Source of the DNA: CAVYUC01 sp963771595
GTDB lineage: Bacteria; Bacteroidota; Bacteroidia; Bacteroidales; Prolixibacteraceae
Length of the DNA stretch: 64,000 nucleotides
Direction: 5' to 3'
Assembly (NCBI GenBank): GCA_963771595.1
Contig: CAVYUC010000020.1
Coordinates: forward strand, 1-64,000
Positions 53,081 through 61,193 of the stretch are shown here, piece by piece. The notes beneath the pieces are model-generated. The model did no database searches. It saw only the letters and a list, made by a program, of their open reading frames with translations, and had not been told where the DNA came from. The stretch's first letter is position 1. Every line of letters starts with the position of its first letter. The position numbers and the translations under genes are program-made.

Positions 53081-54739
53081 TTAAAATTTAACTTCCCCTT
53101 CCGGAACTTCTTTGCCAACTGTTGTATGATTTTTCAGATTCTTTTTAGAAGAATTCATTAATTCAATATTTTCAATCTCCTTACCATAAATGGTAATTGC
53201 CTTATCCGATGAAAAATCAGAATCCATATTTTTTAGCTGAATATTTTTGCTGTTAAAAATTTCAAGTACTGTGTTATCTGTTGAAATGAGTTTGATATTT
53301 TCAAGGGTAACATCTTTTGCATCAGCAATGGTAAACCCTTTGTCTGCTTCGGCAAGCATCCCTGATATTTTCACATTTTCGAGTTTCATTTCCGGAAGGC
53401 CTTGCAAAAGCACCGCCTGAAGTGCGCCTTTTACCACAATGTTCCGCATTGAAATATTTTTGAACTGCGGTGTTTCTTCAGTTACGCGAAATTGTTCCAA
53501 TGATTTTTTCGTACTTTCTTCTTGCAGCATTTCGGAAACAGATTTTCCACCATAATAAAGGTTGAAGGAAACAGCATAACCCAGAATGCCGGTCATCCGG
53601 ATATCCGAAATAAAAATATTCTCCACCACTCCGCCGCGGCCACGGGTGCTTTTAAAACGCAGTCCAACATCGGTACCTATAAACGTGCAGTTGGAAACAT
53701 GCATATTTTGGACGCCCCCCGACATTTCGCTGCCAACAGTTACGCCACCGTGGCCATGAAAAACTGTATTATTGCGGATTATCAGGTTACGACTTGGGAT
53801 TCCCCGCCGCCGGCCGTCTTCATCTTTACCCGATTTAATACAAATGGCATCGTCGCCAACATCGAAATTTGAATTCTCCACCACCACATTTGTGCACGAT
53901 TCAACATCTATTCCGTCGCCGTTTTGAGAATACCACGGATTTCTGACAGTGACATTACGGACAGTTAAATCTTCGACCATCAACGGATGCAGGCACCACG
54001 CCGGCGAATTCTGAAAGGTTGGCCCGTTGAAAAGAATCCGTTTGCTGTTTTGAATGCTTACCATCACCGGCCGGAGAAAATCGCGGATACCTTCAAATTC
54101 TTCCTTTGTTTTAAGATTGGAAGGGACATTCATATTGGCACTTTCCTGTGCTTTTTTAAACTGTTCCGAAGGATACCACTCATCCCCTTTTTCATTGACA
54201 ACTCCACCCGAAACAACCAGTTTTTTCCATTGCGAAGAAGTAAGTTTGCTCTTTTTCACAAAACGCCAGGCATCGCCCGAACCATCCCATATTCCACTTC
54301 CTGTGAATGCTACATTTTCAAGGTTTTTACCATAAATTGGAGAGATACAGCGCCAGGTATCCAAACCTTCAAAGCTGGTTTTGATAACAGGATAAAGATC
54401 TTTATTTGTTGAAAAAATTACCAGCGCCCCTGGTTCAGTGTAAAGCTCAAGGTTACTTTTCAGAATAATCGGCCCGGTAAGCCAGATTCCTGCCGGAATA
54501 ATTACTTTACCACCACCTTTCCGGCTAACTTCGTCAATGGCATCGGCAAATGCCTTGCTGTTCAGCACCTGCCCACCTTCTACTGCTCCAAAATCTTTAA
54601 TATTAACAGCATAATCCGGAATTTCAGGTTCCCTAACTTGTGGCATTTCAAATTCTACATTATAATATCCTTCTTGTGCAAAAGCATTGTTTACAAAGAT
54701 TGAAACGAACAAAAACAATGCGATTATTCTTATTCCCAT
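53081..54739 (-). CDS. GH28 polygalacturonase
   Basis: A 552-residue secreted enzyme (signal MGIRIIALFLFVSIFVNNAFA). The right-handed beta helix carries GH28 signatures: NGDGIDVES (D275), VGDDAICIKSG (D296/D297), the GHG region with H330 (VFHGHGGVTVGSEMSGGV) and RFKSTRGRGG (R361, K363). The canonical motif begins NTD; here it reads NGD. GH28 hydrolyses alpha-1,4 galacturonan, mostly in an exo or oligo-specific fashion in Bacteroidota. It lies 31 bp downstream of a pectate lyase gene and is last in the minus-strand arm. Confidence 0.93.
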   Translation of the reverse strand: MGIRIIALFLFVSIFVNNAFAQEGYYNVEFEMPQVREPEIPDYAVNIKDFGAVEGGQVLNSKAFADAIDEVSRKGGGKVIIPAGIWLTGPIILKSNLELYTEPGALVIFSTNKDLYPVIKTSFEGLDTWRCISPIYGKNLENVAFTGSGIWDGSGDAWRFVKKSKLTSSQWKKLVVSGGVVNEKGDEWYPSEQFKKAQESANMNVPSNLKTKEEFEGIRDFLRPVMVSIQNSKRILFNGPTFQNSPAWCLHPLMVEDLTVRNVTVRNPWYSQNGDGIDVESCTNVVVENSNFDVGDDAICIKSGKDEDGRRRGIPSRNLIIRNNTVFHGHGGVTVGSEMSGGVQNMHVSNCTFIGTDVGLRFKSTRGRGGVVENIFISDIRMTGILGYAVSFNLYYGGKSVSEMLQEESTKKSLEQFRVTEETPQFKNISMRNIVVKGALQAVLLQGLPEMKLENVKISGMLAEADKGFTIADAKDVTLENIKLISTDNTVLEIFNSKNIQLKNMDSDFSSDKAITIYGKEIENIELMNSSKKNLKNHTTVGKEVPEGEVKF

Positions 54740-54770
54740 TTTAAAAAATTTTATGATTAAAAGCCTGACC

Positions 54771-56156
54771 TTACTGATTTTCGATTAGTGAATTGATATA
54801 AACTTCAATGTTCGTGTAATTTTCATCAGCTGATTTTTTATTGAAATCAGCAGCATCAAATGGATCAAGATTATTTTTCCTTTCCCATTCATCGGGCATT
54901 CCGTCATTGTCGGAATCGGGCAGTGGTTTTTTAATTTGCAGTTCGGGCCAGCCTCCCACATCATTTTGAGAATCTATAATTCCATTGCTTCCTTTGTCGA
55001 ACGATTTCCCGAAGCGTTCTTTGCCGGTAATTACTTCATCGATAATTCGAACATCCACTGCATCGCGGTGAAAACTGGCACCGGCAGCTAACATAACCTG
55101 ATCAAAAGCTTTTACTGCGCTTGTTACAGATACAGGAAATGCAGGAACCGGTTCATCAAGTTTTGAATGTGCTTTTGTCTGCGCATTTACACCTTTGCCC
55201 TGAATTCCGGCACCCCAGTTATCTTCTGAAACTTCCGGAAAACCTTCCACCACATTTCCTGAAATATAAAATAACCCGGCGCCAAGGGTATCTGGACTAA
55301 TCTTCTCATTGTAAAAATATTGCGTAAGATTCAAGATTCTGTTGCGGGCATCTTTTTTAGTCGCCGATCCGGGTTTAAAATAGTTATTTACGATATTGTA
55401 TTTTCCTTCTTCGCCGCCGTAAATGCTGTTAAAACCCCAGTTGTAAATTACATTATTTCTAAAGTCGACAATTTCCGCATCCGGACCGCCGGAATAACGC
55501 GCGCCGTTAAACCGAGGATTTCGGCTGGTATGATCGGACAACAGATTATGATGAAATGTGGCATTCTTTCCGCCCCAAATTCCTCCGTAACCATGCTCGC
55601 CCTTGTGATGCACCGAATTAAAAAGACTTTCGCTGAGGATGCACCATTGCAGTGTAAAATTTTCATTGTCGTAAAAAGATCCCACTTCATCAATAGCCCA
55701 GCTAAAACTGCAATGATCAACAACAATATTTTTATGATCGATAGCAGACACTGCATCGTTTTCCTCACCAACTGTATCTCCCGGCCTTACACGAATGTAA
55801 CGGATTATCACATTATCGGCATCAATGCGGATTCCATAATCCACAAGGCAAATTCCATCGCCCGGCGCTGTCTGGCCTGCAATGGTAAGATCGCCGTTTT
55901 TAATATGAATGCGTTTGTTCAGTTTAATATTTCCTGAAACCCGGAAAATTACAATTCTCGGACCTTCTGCTTCAATTGCATCCCTTAAGCTGCCATCTCC
56001 TTTATCATTCAAATTATCGACAAAAATTACTTTGCCGCCTCTCCCGCCTGAAGCCAACATTCCGCCACCTTCGGCACCCGGAAACGCCGGCAACTGGGCA
56101 TTTGAAGCGCCACAAATCAAAATAATCACAACTATTTGCAACAGATATTTTTTCAC
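54771..56156 (-). CDS. Pectate lyase (PL1-type), secreted
   Basis: A 461-residue enzyme with a signal peptide (about 1-20). The beta-helix pattern of family PL1 is clear: AFPGAEGGGMLASGGRGGKVIFV at the start of the mature protein, LTIAGQTAPGDGI (90-102), VDHCSFSWAIDE (146-157, the vWiDH-type site) and HTSRNPRF (209-216) with the likely catalytic Arg212. The C-terminal ~60 residues (SDNDGMPDEWERKNNLDP) resemble a calcium-binding thrombospondin type 3-like segment. The enzyme cleaves de-esterified homogalacturonan by beta-elimination. A related copy lies 30 bp upstream (56186-57625). Confidence 0.9.
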   Translation of the reverse strand: MKKYLLQIVVIILICGASNAQLPAFPGAEGGGMLASGGRGGKVIFVDNLNDKGDGSLRDAIEAEGPRIVIFRVSGNIKLNKRIHIKNGDLTIAGQTAPGDGICLVDYGIRIDADNVIIRYIRVRPGDTVGEENDAVSAIDHKNIVVDHCSFSWAIDEVGSFYDNENFTLQWCILSESLFNSVHHKGEHGYGGIWGGKNATFHHNLLSDHTSRNPRFNGARYSGGPDAEIVDFRNNVIYNWGFNSIYGGEEGKYNIVNNYFKPGSATKKDARNRILNLTQYFYNEKISPDTLGAGLFYISGNVVEGFPEVSEDNWGAGIQGKGVNAQTKAHSKLDEPVPAFPVSVTSAVKAFDQVMLAAGASFHRDAVDVRIIDEVITGKERFGKSFDKGSNGIIDSQNDVGGWPELQIKKPLPDSDNDGMPDEWERKNNLDPFDAADFNKKSADENYTNIEVYINSLIENQ

Positions 56157-56185
56157 ACAATTATGTTTTTGAATTCATTTTTTAT

Positions 56186-57625
56186 TCATTCACCAAAACC
56201 GGTTTTTTCTTGAACAACACTGTTTAAATACACTTCAAGATTGGTGTATGAATTGCTTAAATCGTGCCCGGAGGCATCGGAAGCATCGCCTGAATTTAAT
56301 TTTTTAGCGACTTCCCAGTCATCAGGAATTCCATCTTTATCGGCATCGGCAGGTGCATTGCCGGCAGGTAAATCAGGCCAGCCACCAACAGCTGCCTGCG
56401 TATCGATAATTCCAAGGCCATCGCCCCAGCTTCCGCCGTAAGTAGCGGTGGAATTTTCTACTTCATCTGCAACACGTTTATCTACAGCATCCCTGTAAAT
56501 ACTTGCTCCGGCATGCACTAATACCTGATTATAAGCTTCCTGTGCGGTTTCATAATTGATGGGAATTACCGGAAAACGCGACTCAGCTTTCAATGTTTCC
56601 AAGTCGCCACTGCTCTTTAAATCAACACCCAGCCAGTTATTTTCGGTTACCTCCGGAAAACCGGCCACAACATTCCCTTCGATAAAAAATTTACCGTAAG
56701 ATTTTTCATAATACGCTTCAAAAATCCGGTCAGGGTTCTTTTTAGTTGCCGGTCCGGCTTTGTAATAATTGTTAATGATATTATCCTGCCCGGCTTCGCC
56801 GCCGTAAGAAGAGTTTTCGCCCCAGTTATAAATTACGTTGTCTGATATTTCTGCCATTTCGCGCTCAATTCCGTCGCGCACACCATAAAACCGGGGATTG
56901 CGACTTTTGTGGTGTGCCAAAAGATTATGATGAAAAGTAGCATTATAACCGCCCCACAAACCGCCGTAACCATGTGCCCCTTTTCCGTGAACCGATTCGT
57001 TAAGGCTTTCTGCAATCAGGCACCACTGCATCGTAAAGTTTTCATTATCGTAAAAGGAAGCACATTCGTCGGTGCTCCAGCTCATGCTGCAATGATCGAT
57101 GATAATGTTTTTCTGCCGGCGGCCCCAAATGGCATCCCCTTCCACTTTTTTTGCGTCGCCCATGCGAAACCGCATAAACCGGATAACCACATTATCTGCT
57201 GCAACAGTAACCGGAAAATTGGCAAGTGTAATTCCACCTCCGGGTGCTGTTTGTCCGGCAATTGTTAAATCGCCGTTGCTGATTTTCAATTCAGATTCAA
57301 GGTAAATTGTACCTGCCACCTGAAAAACAACTGTGCGCGCCCCCTGTTTTTCAATTGCCCGGCGCAAGGTTCCTTCCGTGTTATTATCCTCAAGAGAAGT
57401 TACCAGATAAACATCACCACCGCGGCCGCCTTTGGTGTACATTCCGCCACCTTCGGCACCCGGAAAAGCGATTACACTGTCAGGATTTACAATTGTATCA
57501 TCGCCGGTATCTCCATCATTATGCGTAATATCTCCCGGACCGGGTATTGGTTCTTCTTTTTCGCAACTAATAACTGTCGCTGTCACAACAACGACGAACA
57601 ACAGGTAATATATCTTTCTCATCAT
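56186..57625 (-). CDS. Pectate lyase (PL1-type) lipoprotein
   Basis: A 479-residue lipoprotein using the start at 57625 (MMRKIYYLLF...), which fits a lipoprotein signal with lipobox VISCEKEE; the ATG at 57643 would extend it by six residues. A T/D/G-rich linker (about 30-45) precedes a PL1 domain closely similar to the neighbouring enzyme: AFPGAEGGGMYTKGGRGGDV, LTIAGQTAPGGGI, DHCSMSWSTDE, HHKSRNPRFYG, and a C-terminal DADKDGIPDDWE segment. Membrane anchoring points to a cell-surface endo-lyase feeding SusC/SusD. The two PL1 genes look like an old tandem duplication. Confidence 0.9.
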   Translation of the reverse strand: MMRKIYYLLFVVVVTATVISCEKEEPIPGPGDITHNDGDTGDDTIVNPDSVIAFPGAEGGGMYTKGGRGGDVYLVTSLEDNNTEGTLRRAIEKQGARTVVFQVAGTIYLESELKISNGDLTIAGQTAPGGGITLANFPVTVAADNVVIRFMRFRMGDAKKVEGDAIWGRRQKNIIIDHCSMSWSTDECASFYDNENFTMQWCLIAESLNESVHGKGAHGYGGLWGGYNATFHHNLLAHHKSRNPRFYGVRDGIEREMAEISDNVIYNWGENSSYGGEAGQDNIINNYYKAGPATKKNPDRIFEAYYEKSYGKFFIEGNVVAGFPEVTENNWLGVDLKSSGDLETLKAESRFPVIPINYETAQEAYNQVLVHAGASIYRDAVDKRVADEVENSTATYGGSWGDGLGIIDTQAAVGGWPDLPAGNAPADADKDGIPDDWEVAKKLNSGDASDASGHDLSNSYTNLEVYLNSVVQEKTGFGE

Positions 57626-57739
57626 TAAAAATTCAATTAACATTCATTTTAAACATCCTGATTCATCACTTTTTGAGAACGGATAGCCGGATTTTTTTAC
57701 CAAAATAACATTCAAAAATAAATCTGATGTTTTTAAAGT

Positions 57740-59317
57740 TTAAAATACCCACCGCGGATCTCCCATAGGTTGGTTCCCTTCGCCTGAATTACGTATGGGC
57801 GAATTAAAATCGATGGTGAAGTTCCCTTCTTCCGGATTTCCGGCAAACGGACTTTCTCCATCTTCAATAATTATATTAGGCCCGTTATATTCAGAAGCAG
57901 CCAGCACCGGCGACTGATGATAATAATTGTAATCGATAACCGGAAAACCAGTTGCGGGATCATCAATTCGATATTCAGCATCGGCCATTTCAGAAAAAAC
58001 ACAATTTTTGAACGTCACTTTATTTCCTAAAGTACGAACATAAACCAGCCGGTTACCTGGTGTTGCAACCTGGTAAAACGTGCAGTTTTCAATGTTTATA
58101 ACCTGACCTTCAAGACCGGCAATATCATCGCAACGCAAAAAGTGGCGGGTATTGGCCGATTTTGAAAATGTGGAGTTGGTAATGTTTATTTCGTTAACTG
58201 CGCAACTGCGGAAATCAAGAAATTCATTATTTCCGGAAGTGACATATTCCACAATGCAGTTATTTACATTTACAACATTTACCGTTCCTCCACTGGTACC
58301 CCGAATGAGTGAACGATCATAATTTCGCACAACGCATCCATTTAAGGAAACTTCACCGGCTGTAGTGTTTCCGTTAATTCTTGCTACATAACTTTCGCGT
58401 GTTTCCTGCGTCAGTTCTCCGGTTTCCTCATCGATTGTAAAACCGGAAAATTCCAGGTTTTCAAAAACATAATTTCCGGGTCCGTCAATATCCATTAACA
58501 CATGAATTATCGGTTTATCGGCGGCATTGAAAGCTTTTACCACTGTATTTGAAGTCAATGTAATTGCCCCCGAACTAACAAGATATTCTCCCGGCATAAG
58601 CACAAAATATCCGCCACCGGCAGTTGTCATAATTTCGCGTAAATCATCTTCAGGATTTATAATAGTGGCGCCTTCAATATCAATTAATGTTTTGAATGGA
58701 ACGACGCCGCGCTGAATGTTGCCGTTGAAAATTTCAACCAGATAACCCGTTTCGCCGGTCAGACCTTCCAGCAGTTTTTCGCCGGCATTTTTTTCGGCAT
58801 CGCTAATCTGGTATTCGAGTGGCGAACCCGATTCAGGAATAACAACAATGCGGTTAGCTGTTTTTGAAGGATCCCATTTTACCACCACATCATTGGCACC
58901 AATATTTTCGCTTTCAATTTGATACAGAATATTTTCTGTTGGTGTAACAAAAGTAAGCTCTGCATATTTTGAATTATACTGTTCCTGGTCGGCAATTGCA
59001 ATTACCCTCACAGAATAACGCGTACCGCCCGCCAATTCAGGAATAACCACACCGGCTTCAGTAATATCATTTATTGTTTTCACAATATTTTCAAACTGAA
59101 GGCTGTCCCGGCTTAAATCGAGACTGTATGACTGGGCACCTTTAATGGGCAGCCAGCTGATTTCCACTGTTGTACCATCGAAATTGGTAGTTACCTCAAC
59201 CGGCCTGAACAATCGTACTTTTTCATTGGTCTGTACTTCATCTTCCTTACATGCCGGATGCAGCAGTATCATTCCAAGTGAAACCAATATCATTAATCTT
59301 GAAAAATTAAAGCTCAT
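57740..59317 (-). CDS. DUF4957/DUF5123-like beta-helix lipoprotein with Fn3 repeats
   Basis: A 525-residue protein from the start at 59317 (MSFNFSRLMILVSLGMILL, lipobox HPAC); an upstream TTG-initiated extension overlaps the SusD gene and is rejected. Residues about 30-230 contain two Fn3-like domains (EISWLPIKGAQSYSLDLSRD; VVVKWDPSKTANRIVV). The rest is a right-handed parallel beta-helix pattern (NTVVKAFNAADKPIIHV, VNVNNCIVEYVTSG, INIENCTFYQVATP) as in DUF4957 + DUF5123 proteins found in pectin loci. Probably a surface pectin-binding or lyase-like protein. Directly downstream of SusD (19 bp). Confidence 0.8.
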   Translation of the reverse strand: MSFNFSRLMILVSLGMILLHPACKEDEVQTNEKVRLFRPVEVTTNFDGTTVEISWLPIKGAQSYSLDLSRDSLQFENIVKTINDITEAGVVIPELAGGTRYSVRVIAIADQEQYNSKYAELTFVTPTENILYQIESENIGANDVVVKWDPSKTANRIVVIPESGSPLEYQISDAEKNAGEKLLEGLTGETGYLVEIFNGNIQRGVVPFKTLIDIEGATIINPEDDLREIMTTAGGGYFVLMPGEYLVSSGAITLTSNTVVKAFNAADKPIIHVLMDIDGPGNYVFENLEFSGFTIDEETGELTQETRESYVARINGNTTAGEVSLNGCVVRNYDRSLIRGTSGGTVNVVNVNNCIVEYVTSGNNEFLDFRSCAVNEINITNSTFSKSANTRHFLRCDDIAGLEGQVINIENCTFYQVATPGNRLVYVRTLGNKVTFKNCVFSEMADAEYRIDDPATGFPVIDYNYYHQSPVLAASEYNGPNIIIEDGESPFAGNPEEGNFTIDFNSPIRNSGEGNQPMGDPRWVF

Positions 59318-59336
59318 ACTTTTCAGTTTAAAACAG

Positions 59337-61181
59337 TTAATATCCATAATCGTTTGTAAAAGCACCATTTGCATCATCAATAACAGATTGTGCAATAGGC
59401 AACAGGTTTCGTTGCGGATTTTGATCGAGCCCCGAAGACATTAAATCGAGCCAGTTAATAAATTCTTCCTTGTTGGAATCACTCAACCCCGACATCCACT
59501 CTACCCTGTCGAAATCCGGAATATTAATGTCGCCCAAATTTTCGTCCAGATTTAAGGCGGCAAAATCAAGATCTTCGGGATCACCGCTCTGATATTTGTA
59601 ATACAGATAGGCCGGCAATTGATCGTACGGAGGTTCTCCGTTTACAATCTTCCGGTTTAAATTGCGTGCTTCCATTACTTTATCGTAAAGCAGGTTCCAG
59701 CGGATTAAATCGTATTTACGAATGCTTTCACCGCCAAACTCAAGTGCACGTTCTTTAACAATCGCCTGAAAAAAATCGTCTTTGCTGTTCAGGCTGTTTA
59801 CATATTGTTCCACTTTTACAGGATATTCTTCCGGTGGAAATGCCCTGCGGCGCACTTGTTTCAATGCTTCTTTTGCGGCTTCAGTTGGTCCGTTCAAAGC
59901 ATTTTCGGCTTCGGCAAACATCAGTAAGATATCGGAATAACGCATGATTGTCCAATTGATACCGGTGAGCAGTTTGTTTCCTGCGTTACGGTTTTGGGCA
60001 ATGTAAGTATCAGTCATCCATTTAACCGACCACTTTCCAATGCGAAACTGCGAAGGATCGGTGTAAATTTCCTGCCGGGGAACATTGTTGTACTTATAAA
60101 AAGCAACAGCCAGATACCGGCGGCTATCTGCCGGATCGAAAGAATATAAATAATGCGGCAAAGTAAGTGCGCCACCTTGTGTGCCGCGGCCATATTTCGG
60201 ATTGGTATCGTAACGGACACCGGCATAATAACCCGCTTCGCCACTTCGTGTCATGCCATGGCCAACTTCAAAAAGGCTTTCATAAAACTGGCGGTCAGGC
60301 TGCAGCTGATTTTGACGATAAAACACATCCTGGTACGATGGGTTTAAATTATGAATTCCGGCATCGATTACTTCCTTTGTTTGCTGCCGCGCAATTTCGT
60401 AATATTTTTCCCAGTTTGAACCTCTTTCCATTGTATTGGAAGCAGCCCGTAACGAATATCCGCCACGGTGAAGGGCAATTCGTGCCAGCAAACCTTTAAC
60501 AAAACCTTTGGTTACCCGCTCGGGAGTGCCGGCTTCGCTCTGGTTAATCCACGGCACATATTGCTGTGCTTCCTGTAAATCGGCAATTAATGATTCGTAA
60601 ATGGTATCGCGGTCTGTTTTTGGCAAAAAGAAGTTGGAACCATCCGGTTTTGTAGGTTCTGTTTTAAAAGGTACATCACCCCACATTCTGATTAAATCGA
60701 AATAAAACATGGCCCTCAACGTCAGCGCTTCGCCATAGTAGGTCATCATTTTGGCTTTTACTTCCTCATGATTGCCCTCCATTACAGGACTATTCGGGAC
60801 TTCGGCAATTAAAATATTTGCCCGTTCAATGGCGCGGTACAATGCATTCCACGGCCGGGCCAGTTCGTTGTTACCGGGTGTGGCAAGATAATTTCCAATG
60901 CCACGGCGGCCGTTGTCACCATAATCGCCTGAGCCAAAAGCCACAACTTCGATATCTGAATTCATGCCCGCATAAAAAGGTATTTTTTGTGAATACATTT
61001 CATCCCAGGTCATTACCGAATATATTCCGTAAAGGGCATTTAAAGTAAAAGCAGGATTGGAAAACACCACATCGGTAGTGTAACTCGATTTGGTTTCCGT
61101 ATCGAGAAAATCATCGCTGCAACCTGCGCCGATAAAAATTCCAAAAACGGCAATGGAAAGATATATATATAAAGTTCTCAT
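59337..61181 (-). CDS. SusD/RagB-family glycan-binding lipoprotein
   Basis: A 614-residue lipoprotein (FIGAGCSDDFLDTE, a typical SusD start). SusD features include FTLNALYGIYSVMTWDEM, ALTLRAMFYFDLIRMWGDVPF, RVTKGFVKGLLARIALHRGG, YSDILLMFAEAENALNGPT and ERALEFGGESIRKYDLIRWNLL. It binds glycan at the outer face of the SusC barrel encoded upstream, 12 bp apart. It belongs to the canonical RagB/SusD family, unlike the more divergent copy at 43785. Confidence 0.95.
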   Translation of the reverse strand: MRTLYIYLSIAVFGIFIGAGCSDDFLDTETKSSYTTDVVFSNPAFTLNALYGIYSVMTWDEMYSQKIPFYAGMNSDIEVVAFGSGDYGDNGRRGIGNYLATPGNNELARPWNALYRAIERANILIAEVPNSPVMEGNHEEVKAKMMTYYGEALTLRAMFYFDLIRMWGDVPFKTEPTKPDGSNFFLPKTDRDTIYESLIADLQEAQQYVPWINQSEAGTPERVTKGFVKGLLARIALHRGGYSLRAASNTMERGSNWEKYYEIARQQTKEVIDAGIHNLNPSYQDVFYRQNQLQPDRQFYESLFEVGHGMTRSGEAGYYAGVRYDTNPKYGRGTQGGALTLPHYLYSFDPADSRRYLAVAFYKYNNVPRQEIYTDPSQFRIGKWSVKWMTDTYIAQNRNAGNKLLTGINWTIMRYSDILLMFAEAENALNGPTEAAKEALKQVRRRAFPPEEYPVKVEQYVNSLNSKDDFFQAIVKERALEFGGESIRKYDLIRWNLLYDKVMEARNLNRKIVNGEPPYDQLPAYLYYKYQSGDPEDLDFAALNLDENLGDINIPDFDRVEWMSGLSDSNKEEFINWLDLMSSGLDQNPQRNLLPIAQSVIDDANGAFTNDYGY

Positions 61182-61193
61182 AATCGAATATAT

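Noticed and set aside
55320..55937. 205-residue plus-strand ORF
   Set aside because: Antisense to the pectate lyase at 54771-56156, whose catalytic motifs are clear.
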